Assembly: GCF_003719295.1 (NCBI RefSeq)
Contig: NZ_RFLW01000003.1
Coordinates: forward strand, 310,001 to 374,000
DNA: 64,000 nucleotides
Reading direction: 5' to 3'
Origin: Haliea alexandrii
GTDB taxonomy: Bacteria > Pseudomonadota > Gammaproteobacteria > Pseudomonadales > Halieaceae
Shown: piece by piece, positions 9,894-17,642 of the stretch
Layout: each line of letters starts with the position of its first letter
How positions within the stretch are numbered: position 1 is the stretch's first letter
Made by a program: the position numbers and the translations under genes
Notes under the pieces: model-generated
What the model saw: the letters and a program-made list of their open reading frames with translations, nothing else
Database searches by the model: none
What the model was told of the DNA's origin: nothing

Positions 9894-11075
9894 CTACAAC
9901 TGCGGGCGAAGCAGGTCGGAAAAGAGTTCCTTGACGCGGGTGAGAACACCGCGCTTTCGCCATTTCTCGTAATCCAGCGCTTCACAACGCTCCAGATTCT
10001 CGCGAAAAATTGTCGAGTGAACGGCAGCAAACGCCTCACTGAAGACATTCACGAGGATTTCGTCATTGAGCGCGAAAGACCGGTTGTCGAAATTTGCCGA
10101 GCCAACAATGACCCACTCTGAGTCGACGATCGTCGCCTTCGCGTGCAGCATGGTGGGGGTAAACACGTGAATGCGCACCCCCGCTTGCAGCAACTCCCCC
10201 CAAGAGGACCGCGAGCTATAACGGACGACCTGGGAATCGATATGCGGACCCGGAACCATCACCTGTACGTTCACCCCTCGCCTGACAGCGGCAATGAGTG
10301 CGGCAATCGTTTCCCGGTCAGGCACGAAGTACGCCGTGATCACGAGAAATGAGTCGGTCGCGGACTCAATGGCGTATCGGAACAGTTGATAGACGCGCTC
10401 ACTCCCGCTCCTGGGCGCACTGCTGAGCACTTGCGCGGCGTCGCCACCCGCATGCTTCAGGTTTGGCGAGAGGGGTGAGGCTGCCGGCAGGCGAGGCTGC
10501 TGCAACACCTCGCTCCAGACTTCAGCGAACGCTGCACGCATCTCTCCCACTTCGGGGCCCGTCATCCGATAATGGAGGTCATACCACTCATGCGGGCCTC
10601 TTGCGTTGCCGCACCACTCCTCCGCAATGCCGACCCCGCCGGTGAACGCGACTTCCTCGTCGACCACCAGTATTTTGCGATGCGTTCGGTAGTTCATGCG
10701 CTGTAGCTGCCACCAGCGCAGGGGGTTGAAGTGACGCACACGCACACCTGCACCCCGCATCTGCTCGATCAGCTGCTCATCCATCTCCTGAGCACCCCAC
10801 CAATCCAGCAGGACATAAACCGCTACGCCACGCCGCGCAGCGTCGCTGAGCGCGCTGGCAAACCGTTGCGCTATATCGCCTGACCAGTAGATGAAGGTTT
10901 CAAAACAGATTTCCCGCCTGGCACCCACAATGGCCTGCAGCATGGCCGGAAAAATCTCATGACCATTGATCAGCACGTCTATCCGATGCCCGGATTGCAC
11001 CGGAAGCCCCAACCGTTTGCTGACGTCACGGCCAACTGCCGGCAGCGGGTGCTGCTCAGGAACGGGGTTTACCAC
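9894..11075 (-). CDS. Phospholipase D-like protein, probable cardiolipin synthase (ClsB/C type)
   Basis: A 393-residue protein with two HKD motifs: THRKILVVDEEVAFTGG near residue 150 and LHAKATIVDSEWVIVGSANFDNRS near 325 (shown in part). Both keep H, K and D, as needed for phosphatidyl transfer. There is no N-terminal transmembrane anchor of the ClsA kind, so it resembles ClsB/ClsC. Expected role: cardiolipin synthesis at the inner membrane. The start is GTG at 11075 preceded by AGGGAA. It is the second gene after the 126-residue unknown, 12 bases apart. Confidence 0.88.
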   Translation of the reverse strand: MVNPVPEQHPLPAVGRDVSKRLGLPVQSGHRIDVLINGHEIFPAMLQAIVGARREICFETFIYWSGDIAQRFASALSDAARRGVAVYVLLDWWGAQEMDEQLIEQMRGAGVRVRHFNPLRWWQLQRMNYRTHRKILVVDEEVAFTGGVGIAEEWCGNARGPHEWYDLHYRMTGPEVGEMRAAFAEVWSEVLQQPRLPAASPLSPNLKHAGGDAAQVLSSAPRSGSERVYQLFRYAIESATDSFLVITAYFVPDRETIAALIAAVRRGVNVQVMVPGPHIDSQVVRYSSRSSWGELLQAGVRIHVFTPTMLHAKATIVDSEWVIVGSANFDNRSFALNDEILVNVFSEAFAAVHSTIFRENLERCEALDYEKWRKRGVLTRVKELFSDLLRPQL

Positions 11076-11087
11076 GGGAATTCCCTG

Positions 11088-11468
11088 CTAGGCGCCGTCC
11101 TGCAACCGGTTCTTCAACCACTCGACGTCGAGCTTCCACGGATCCTCAATATACTTCCTCGGGTTCTGATTGATATCACGCAGATAATCCATTGACACTT
11201 TCCAGTCGATATCCGGGGCATCCTTGCCGTGTGATGCCAATTGCAGCTTGCTGTTATGCATACGCACGGTGAAATAGTCGTGCGGGTTCTCGGCATCATT
11301 TTCGTACACCGCCACCCCGAACTTGCGACCTTCCGCCTGCTTGTCCATGAGTTCAGCGATGCTCTTGATGACCGGGGTATCGCGCAACTCGGTGAGCGCG
11401 TCGTTGGTCACCTCAAGGGCCCCCATGAATTGTTCATAGCTATCTTTTTCATTGCCTGTGCTTGTCAT
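11088..11468 (-). CDS. Conserved-looking hypothetical protein, 126 aa
   Basis: A soluble acidic protein, not recognised. The ATG at 11468 follows a strong GGAGG four bases away. The C-terminal half (DWKVSMDYLRDINQNPRKY...) is built like a small alpha/beta domain and faintly recalls SCP2-type lipid carriers, but that is a weak impression. It is probably co-transcribed with the downstream phospholipase D-like gene, which would fit a lipid-related role; this is inference from position. Confidence 0.7.
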   Translation of the reverse strand: MTSTGNEKDSYEQFMGALEVTNDALTELRDTPVIKSIAELMDKQAEGRKFGVAVYENDAENPHDYFTVRMHNSKLQLASHGKDAPDIDWKVSMDYLRDINQNPRKYIEDPWKLDVEWLKNRLQDGA

Positions 11469-11730
11469 ATCGCCTCCAGATGGTCATTACAGTAGCGGCA
11501 GGCGTCCTGCCCGTACCCCGGTGGTGCTGCAATTGCTATGCCAGTGCGCCTCAATGGCGCAGGCCGCGCCAAATCGACATCCGCCTGTGCATATCGCGTG
11601 TACTTTTTGCACCCACGCTGTAAAATTTACCGGGTAAAACGACATAACAGGCGACCAGCGTGCTTAAATGTCGAGCACGTACCGGACATGCCGGGAAATC
11701 AGAAACCACCCGCAAGGGATTCAGCGGACC
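11469..11730. other. Intergenic spacer with 6-bp-arm palindrome
   Basis: A 262-base divergent spacer between the small unknown gene and the glycosyltransferase operon. It holds TTTACC-G-GGTAAA at 11626-11638 in a locally AT-rich patch (TAAAATTTACCGGGTAAAAC), which could be an operator. No convincing promoter pair was identified and no gene is seen. Confidence 0.35.
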
Positions 11731-12570
11731 ATGAATCAAGATCCCACAACGGCACACGCCTCCGTTTGTGCCCTGTTACCTGCCTGGCAGGCAGCCGACT
11801 TCATCCAGGCAACCCTCGATTCCCTCTCCGCGCAAACCTATACACAGTTCAGCGTTATTGTGTCGGTAGACGACTGTGACGATGGCACGTTTGAACTCTG
11901 CTGCGCACATGCTGAAGCTGACCCGCGCTTTCGTGTGGTCCGGCAAGAACAACGCCGGGGTTATGTCGGCAATTGCAATGCACTGCTTGCACTGGCGGAC
12001 GCCGACTATGCACTTTTCGCCTTTCACGATGATGTTATAGCGCCCACCTATGTCGAGCGGCTGGCCGCCGCACTGAATCACGATCCTGATGCCGTAGTCA
12101 GTTTTTCGGATGTTCATCTAACGCACACCGATGGCCGCGAGGAGCACTGGGTACTGAATGAACTCGACGGCATCACCAATCCTGCGGAGCGAGGACACCT
12201 GATGTTGGCCGGTGGGCTCAAATGGTGGGTTCCCAACCGCGGTGTTTTTCGCCTGGAGAAAGTACGCCAGATCGGTGGACTGAAGTTGCACGGCGCCGGG
12301 GAATTTTCTACGGACATGCCCTGGCTGTTCCACATGAGCCTGCTGGGCAACTTTGTGCGCGTGCCGGAAACCCTGTGCTTCAAGTACTATAAGCCCGGCA
12401 GCCTGTCACGCAGCTGGGCCTTCACACCCCACCAGCGCTTTGAAGTGCTCTGCGCCTGCCTGCGCGAGCTGTGGAACTCCGGCCTCAGCAGTACTGCCAA
12501 GTTGGATATTGGCGCGCCGCTGGTGCACTACCTGGACCAGAACCGACCGCAGAGCGCTTCACCCGCATGA
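11731..12570 (+). CDS. Family 2 glycosyltransferase
   Basis: A 279-residue GT-A fold glycosyltransferase. The nucleotide-binding beginning is CALLPAWQAADFIQATLDSL, with VSVDDCDD and FHDDVIAP acidic motifs near residues 50 and 105. A membrane anchor is absent, so it acts in the cytoplasm on a lipid- or protein-linked acceptor, unknown here. The ATG at 11731 was chosen because the family motif starts shortly after it; a longer reading back to 11668 is possible. Its stop overlaps the next ATG (ATGA), so it is the first gene of a three-gene coupled module. Confidence 0.85.
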   Translation: MNQDPTTAHASVCALLPAWQAADFIQATLDSLSAQTYTQFSVIVSVDDCDDGTFELCCAHAEADPRFRVVRQEQRRGYVGNCNALLALADADYALFAFHDDVIAPTYVERLAAALNHDPDAVVSFSDVHLTHTDGREEHWVLNELDGITNPAERGHLMLAGGLKWWVPNRGVFRLEKVRQIGGLKLHGAGEFSTDMPWLFHMSLLGNFVRVPETLCFKYYKPGSLSRSWAFTPHQRFEVLCACLRELWNSGLSSTAKLDIGAPLVHYLDQNRPQSASPA

Positions 12571-12986
12571 CACGTGCTGCCACCACACAGGCCTGTTGGT
12601 TTGATGGCAAAGCGCGCCTGTTGCACCTGCAGCGCCACCGCGATGCAAGGGGGTGCCTGCTACCACTGGAGTTCGACCAGCTGCCTTTCACACCACAACG
12701 GCTATTTACCGTATCGGAAGCAGATCCCGGCACACAACGCGGTGGACACGGCCATCGTCGCGGCCAGCAGTTACTGGTCTGCCTGGCGGGGCGAATCGAT
12801 GTCACGCTGCAATGCGGAAGCGAGCGCGTGCAGGTCACGCTGGACAGCAACGGTCCGGCGCTACTGGTAAGCGCAGGGGTGTGGGGCGAGCAAACCTATG
12901 TCGAGCAGCACAGCGTGCTTCTGGTGCTCGCCAGCGACCGCTATGACGCCAGCTCCTATTTCCTGCAGGGCGAACCCGTCCCGTGA
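12567..12986 (+). CDS. WxcM/FdtA-like cupin (sugar ketoisomerase family)
   Basis: A 139-residue single cupin domain of the WxcM-like/FdtA/QdtA type, whose characterised members isomerise dTDP-4-keto-6-deoxyglucose. Visible features are the RLFTVSEADPGTQRGGHGHR strand-turn with clustered histidines, QQLLVCLAGRIDVTL, and GVWGEQTYVEQHSVLLVLASDRYD near the end. The ATG at 12567 overlaps the glycosyltransferase stop, and its own stop overlaps the next GTG. The match is by motif style, so the exact substrate is unknown. Confidence 0.78.
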   Translation: MTRAATTQACWFDGKARLLHLQRHRDARGCLLPLEFDQLPFTPQRLFTVSEADPGTQRGGHGHRRGQQLLVCLAGRIDVTLQCGSERVQVTLDSNGPALLVSAGVWGEQTYVEQHSVLLVLASDRYDASSYFLQGEPVP

Positions 12987-14197
12987 AGGCAACACGCCAT
13001 ATCGCCGTTCTGGGCGCCGGCATCATGGGCTGCTCGGTTGCCCTGTATCTGGCGCGCAAGGGGATTGCGGTCACGCTGTTCGATGAAGCCCCTGAACCTT
13101 TCACTGGTGCCAGCCGCTGGAATGAAGGCAAAATTCACCTCGGCTATATTTATTCAGCAGACAGCTCACTGCACTCCGCGCAACATGTACTGAGCGGGGG
13201 ACTGCTGTTCAAGCCGCTGGCTGAAGACCTGCTGGCAACGTCTCTAGACCCCGTTATTACCGCACAGGATGACATCTACCTGTGCCATCGCGACTCGGTA
13301 GTCGCCGCCGATGATATGGCGCAGTACCTCGATCGGGTCAGCGAGCTGGTGCGTGCACATCCCGATGCGCACCACTATCTGACTGATGTCTCAGGCGCCA
13401 CCAGCCACCGTCTCTCGGCGGCAGAGCTGGCGGCCAACAGCGATTCGAAAGAGATTGTGGCAGGGTTTCACGTACCTGAGCGCTCCGTCGAGACGACCTG
13501 GATTGCAAACCGTTTTCAGGCGGCGGTGGCGGCTGAACCATTGATTCACCTGCGCATGGGGGAGCGCGTGCTCGCCGCCCACCCCGCTGGGGAATCGGTA
13601 CACGGGCCGTGGACGGTGGCAACGAACACCGGCGACACAGAGACCTACAGCCATGTCGTCAACGCGCTGTGGCATGGCCGCATGGTTATTGATCAGAGCG
13701 CTGGCATCACGCCTTGCGGGATCTGGTCGAATCGCTATCGCCAATCCATATTTCTGCGTACCAAGCGCGCTATACAGACTCCCTGCGCAATTATCGCAAC
13801 GGGGCCATTTGGCGACATCAAGAATTACAACGGACGCGACTTCTACCTCTCGTGGTATCCCGCAGGCCTGCGAGTCGACAGCTCAGCGGTGGAACCACCG
13901 CCTGTGCACACACTCGACTTGCCGGATCCCGCCCTGTTGACCAGCACGGTGCTGGACACGCTGCAGTCGCTGTTGCCCTGGGTCGGCGATATTCGCGCTG
14001 AAATTGAAAGCAGCCGGGTTGAGGGTGGCTGGGTATTTGCAGCGGGCCGCGGTGAGCTATCCGATCCGGCGGCATCACTGCACAAGCGCTCTGACTATGG
14101 TGTCACACGCTCGGGCAACTACCTGAGCATTGACACCGGAAAATACGCTACAGCGCCCTGGACAGCGCGCAATCTTGTTCAGGCGTTGTGCGGTTAA
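12983..14197 (+). CDS. FAD-dependent oxidoreductase (DAO family)
   Basis: A 404-residue protein with an N-terminal FAD-binding fold, VLGAGIMGCSVALYLARKG (residues about 9-27), and DAO-like C-terminal features (GLRVDSS..., GVTRSGNYLSIDTGKYATAPW). It starts with GTG at 12983, overlapping the cupin stop (GTGA). Members of this superfamily oxidise amines, amino acids or 2-hydroxy acids. Coupling to a glycosyltransferase and a sugar ketoisomerase-like cupin suggests a step in making an unusual sugar or its substituent. That is inference; a catabolic role is not excluded. Confidence 0.8.
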   Translation: MKATRHIAVLGAGIMGCSVALYLARKGIAVTLFDEAPEPFTGASRWNEGKIHLGYIYSADSSLHSAQHVLSGGLLFKPLAEDLLATSLDPVITAQDDIYLCHRDSVVAADDMAQYLDRVSELVRAHPDAHHYLTDVSGATSHRLSAAELAANSDSKEIVAGFHVPERSVETTWIANRFQAAVAAEPLIHLRMGERVLAAHPAGESVHGPWTVATNTGDTETYSHVVNALWHGRMVIDQSAGITPCGIWSNRYRQSIFLRTKRAIQTPCAIIATGPFGDIKNYNGRDFYLSWYPAGLRVDSSAVEPPPVHTLDLPDPALLTSTVLDTLQSLLPWVGDIRAEIESSRVEGGWVFAAGRGELSDPAASLHKRSDYGVTRSGNYLSIDTGKYATAPWTARNLVQALCG

Positions 14198-14219
14198 ACA
14201 ACACGCCACGCCCGGTTTT

Positions 14220-15617
14220 TCAGGGCAATCGCAGAATGGGCGGCGGCTCGTAGTCTCCCGACAGTACACTCGCTTCCGGCTCGAAGAAACGCAGCGTTAC
14301 AAAGAGGGGTCCATCGTTGACGGGTAACCAGTTCACGCCCCCATCAGCGGGTGGATCCTGTTGCAGACGCACAACAACGGAGCCATCTGCGCGGCGCTTC
14401 AAGTCCGGCATGACATCGGTGATCGCATAGCGCCCTCTGTCGTTGGGAATCAAATCTACCGTGCGCGCATCGTACACATTGAGCGCCCAGAAGGCGGCAA
14501 CGGGCGGCAGGGCGCCGGGTTCAAATACGATTTCGTAGCGGTTATTTCCAATGAGTGGCGCACCTTCCGCATCCGTGAGTGCAGACAGGTAAACCGTTTC
14601 CTCCGGCGTATTGCCGAGGAAGCCGTGGTACTCCACCGTTGCCCGGCGCAGGTAGTCGAAACCATAAGTCCCGTATGTTTCGTTGGAAATTTTGCTCCAA
14701 CCAGTATGCGTCGGCGCCGCGCGCGCTGAATCCGCCAGAATGCGGTAGCCGTCCTCTACCGCCCGCTGCAGTCCCCGACGCAACCCGTCCGGTATCGCCT
14801 CGGGGCTGAACCTTGCCGCCGGGCCCAAGCCGACCTGATTGAGCTGCGCCATCAACTGCGCTTCATGTGGTAGACGCGGATTGCTACGCAGGAAGTGGTT
14901 GAGATGGGTAAAAAATGCCAGTGATGTGAGGTCTTCCACGCTGGGCAAAGCGCCGATATCAACGTGCTGACTCCCCCCCTCCAACTCAATCGCTCCCATC
15001 AGACTGCTGGCCTCAGCCAGATCGGCGTCACTTTCCACCAGAATACGCCCCAGCAAATACCCCTGCTGCGTTCGCAAGCGCACCAGATGCACACCCGGCG
15101 GTACGTCCCCGCGCCACTCTGGCCCTACAACCAACAGCCGTTGCGCATCTGTGCCGGTGGTGCGGCGCCCCGTGTGCTGCACCTCGGAGTACATGTCAGC
15201 CCAGGTAAGCACGTAATAGCGCCCTTCCGTATCGGGCACCGACACCCGCAGGGGTGCAACGGATACGTCGAGCCAAGCGGTGAAATACAGGGTGCTGCTG
15301 TTGGGTCCACGCCCGGCATACAGGCCACCGGGCCTGGCCAGGCCCTTTTGCAACACAATCTCGTTCAGCGGCGCATACACGCCCTTGGCATCTCGCCCCG
15401 GCGTTGTCTGGTCGCGCATCACCCGGAAATAATCGACCACGGGGTAGCCGTAGAGATACGCCTGCAAGCCTGCCGCATACGCCAGCGACTCCTGACGATG
15501 GGCGATAATCTGGGCAGGATCGGTGGGTGGCGCCGCAACCACTGGCAAAGACAGGCAGGCGGCCAGCAGATACCACGTCCATCTTCTTCGCTGCTGTATC
15601 CTTGTCACTTGATTCAC
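14220..15617 (-). CDS. Secreted DUF1254/DUF1214 protein
   Basis: A 465-residue exported protein with a signal peptide (WTWYLLAACLSLPVVAA). The DUF1254 domain covers about 50-180 (YLYGYPVVDYFRVMRDQTTPG, SVPDTEGRYYVLTWADMYSE) and DUF1214 about 340-450 (YLSALTDAEGAPLIGNNRYE, FWALNVYDARTVDLIPN). Family function is unknown; members are often found next to envelope or catabolic genes. The GTG start at 15617 follows GAGG by six bases. It is divergent from the amidohydrolase across a 191-base spacer in which no gene or clear promoter was seen. Confidence 0.88.
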   Translation of the reverse strand: MNQVTRIQQRRRWTWYLLAACLSLPVVAAPPTDPAQIIAHRQESLAYAAGLQAYLYGYPVVDYFRVMRDQTTPGRDAKGVYAPLNEIVLQKGLARPGGLYAGRGPNSSTLYFTAWLDVSVAPLRVSVPDTEGRYYVLTWADMYSEVQHTGRRTTGTDAQRLLVVGPEWRGDVPPGVHLVRLRTQQGYLLGRILVESDADLAEASSLMGAIELEGGSQHVDIGALPSVEDLTSLAFFTHLNHFLRSNPRLPHEAQLMAQLNQVGLGPAARFSPEAIPDGLRRGLQRAVEDGYRILADSARAAPTHTGWSKISNETYGTYGFDYLRRATVEYHGFLGNTPEETVYLSALTDAEGAPLIGNNRYEIVFEPGALPPVAAFWALNVYDARTVDLIPNDRGRYAITDVMPDLKRRADGSVVVRLQQDPPADGGVNWLPVNDGPLFVTLRFFEPEASVLSGDYEPPPILRLP

Positions 15618-15808
15618 TGCCTACCTCTTTTTTTGAGCGCTATACGAACCAGCATTAACACGCCATGCGGTGAGAGGATACTCAGGCAATGGCGCTACAT
15701 GAGCAAGCGCTGCCCGCATTAAAAAATGTACATCACCTGTCTGTGCATCTCTGACAACAGTGCATGTCTGATAAACTCTGGGAAAAACACGTTTTCAGGA
15801 AAAATCCC

Positions 15809-17545
15809 ATGACACAACAAGCTGACCTTGTAATTCGCAACGGACAGGTCGTGGATGGTAGTGGCCAGGCCGCGTTCGAGGCTGACGTTGCCATCCGCGA
15901 CGGCCGCATTATTGCTGTGGGTCCCGCGCTTGTGGTGCAGGCAGCAGAGGAAATCGATGCCGCAGGCCAGCTGGTCACGCCGGGCTTTGTCGACATCCAC
16001 ACACATTACGATGGGCAGGTTACCTGGAGCAACAGCGTCACGCCCTCCTCCCGGCACGGCGTCACGACTGTTTTGATGGGCAATTGTGGCGTCGGCTTCG
16101 CCCCCTGCAAAGCAGGCGATAGACAGCGCCTGGTGTCGCTCATGGAAGGGGTGGAGGATTTACCCGAGGTGGTACTGACCACCGGCCTGCCGTGGACCTG
16201 GGAGAGCTTTCCGGACTACCTCGACCAGCTGGAGCAACGTGAGTACGATGCCGACATCGCCACGCAGATACCGCACGCGGCCCTGCGCGTGTTCGCCATG
16301 GGCGAACGCGCTGTGACGCGGGAAGCGGCCAGCGCTGAAGACCGCGCCTGCATGGCGCAGCTGGCAGCGCAGGCCATTAATGCCGGTGCCCTGGGATTCG
16401 CCACGTCACGCACCATCAATCATCGCGCCAGCGACGGGACCCCGATCTTCACACTGGATGCGGCGGAAGAGGAGCTTATCGCCATCGGTCGAGCTTTGCG
16501 CGACAGCGGGCGCGGCGTGCTGCAGCTGGTATCGGATTTCACCGATATTGATACCGAGCTCGCCATGCTGCGCCGGATTGCGGAACAGACCGAACGCCCC
16601 CTCTCGCTGACGGTAATGCAGTGGCACAACGCACCGGACAAGTGGCGCACCGTGCTCGACTGGGTTGAGGACTGTCAGCGGGATGGGTTACCGGTCAAGG
16701 CGCAGGTCAGCGGCAGACCCGTTGGCATACTCATGGGCTTTGAAGCCAGCTTCAACCCGTTCAGCTACACACCCACGTTCAAGTCACTGCTCGCGCTGGC
16801 GCCCGAAGAACGCCGCGCCGCGCTGCGCGACCCCGCCGTGCGCGCACACATCATTGAGGAGACGCCGGAGCCATCCGACTTCCCGGGAGAAATGCTGCTA
16901 CGCAGCTGGGATCTGATGTACCCACTGGGTGAACAGCCCGATTACGAGCCCGACGCCACACAGCGCGTGAGCGCAATTGCGGCGCGCCGCGGTATCAGCC
17001 CTGCCGCCTGCGCCTATGACCTGATGCTGGAACAGGACGGCCAGGCCGTACTGATGTTGCCCGTGGTCAACTTCGCCGATGGCACCCTGAACGCCGCGTT
17101 GGACATGCTTCGGCACCCACATAGCCTGTACGGGTTGGGAGACGGCGGTGCGCACCTGGGGTTTCTCTGCGACGCCAGCCTGCCCACCCATTTACTGACT
17201 TACTGGGCACGCGACCGGAACAAAGGAGAGCGGCTGGCACTGCCCGAAGTCATCAGGGGGCTCACCCACGACACCGCGGATGCCGTAGGCCTGAATGATC
17301 GCGGCCTGCTGCGGCCAGGGTATCGCGCCGATATCAACATCATCGACTTTGAAGCGCTGACCCTGTTGCCGCCGCGCATACAGTACGACTTGCCGGCAAA
17401 CGGGCGCAGAGTGCACCAGGACGCCAACGGCTACACCGCCACGCTGGTCAACGGCCAGGTAGTGCAGCGCAATGGACAAGCAACGGGTTTGTTCCCAGGA
17501 CGTCTGGTGCGTGGGCCACAGCAGATAGCCAAAAGCCCTGTCTAG
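15809..17545 (+). CDS. D-aminoacylase-type amidohydrolase
   Basis: A 578-residue amidohydrolase-superfamily enzyme related to N-acyl-D-amino-acid deacylases. Metal-site elements visible are TPGFVDIHTHYDGQVTW near residue 60 and GLGDGGAHLGFLCDAS near 445, with the usual C-terminal beta domain (RPGYRADINIIDFEAL). No signal peptide is seen, so it is cytoplasmic. The ATG at 15809 was preferred to one at 15764 because the family begins with a short DLVIRNGQVVDGSG strand and AGGA precedes it. It is convergent with the TonB receptor, which may bring in its substrate; the substrate is unknown. Confidence 0.85.
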   Translation: MTQQADLVIRNGQVVDGSGQAAFEADVAIRDGRIIAVGPALVVQAAEEIDAAGQLVTPGFVDIHTHYDGQVTWSNSVTPSSRHGVTTVLMGNCGVGFAPCKAGDRQRLVSLMEGVEDLPEVVLTTGLPWTWESFPDYLDQLEQREYDADIATQIPHAALRVFAMGERAVTREAASAEDRACMAQLAAQAINAGALGFATSRTINHRASDGTPIFTLDAAEEELIAIGRALRDSGRGVLQLVSDFTDIDTELAMLRRIAEQTERPLSLTVMQWHNAPDKWRTVLDWVEDCQRDGLPVKAQVSGRPVGILMGFEASFNPFSYTPTFKSLLALAPEERRAALRDPAVRAHIIEETPEPSDFPGEMLLRSWDLMYPLGEQPDYEPDATQRVSAIAARRGISPAACAYDLMLEQDGQAVLMLPVVNFADGTLNAALDMLRHPHSLYGLGDGGAHLGFLCDASLPTHLLTYWARDRNKGERLALPEVIRGLTHDTADAVGLNDRGLLRPGYRADINIIDFEALTLLPPRIQYDLPANGRRVHQDANGYTATLVNGQVVQRNGQATGLFPGRLVRGPQQIAKSPV

Positions 17546-17595
17546 CGGACGTCAACGCAGCAGCGACTCGCAAGTCACTTGATACCTCCGCAACT

Positions 17596-17630
17596 GGTCG
17601 ACCTTGCCCCGGGAACGGGGCAGGCCGACC
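17596..17630. terminator. Imperfect hairpin between convergent genes
   Basis: GGTCG...CGACC outer arms enclose CCTTGCCCC / GGGGCAGG (one bulged T) with loop GGGAAC. It sits between the convergent amidohydrolase and TonB receptor, as expected for a two-way terminator, but no T-run follows on either strand. Confidence 0.5.
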
Positions 17631-17642
17631 TGCCAGACTATC

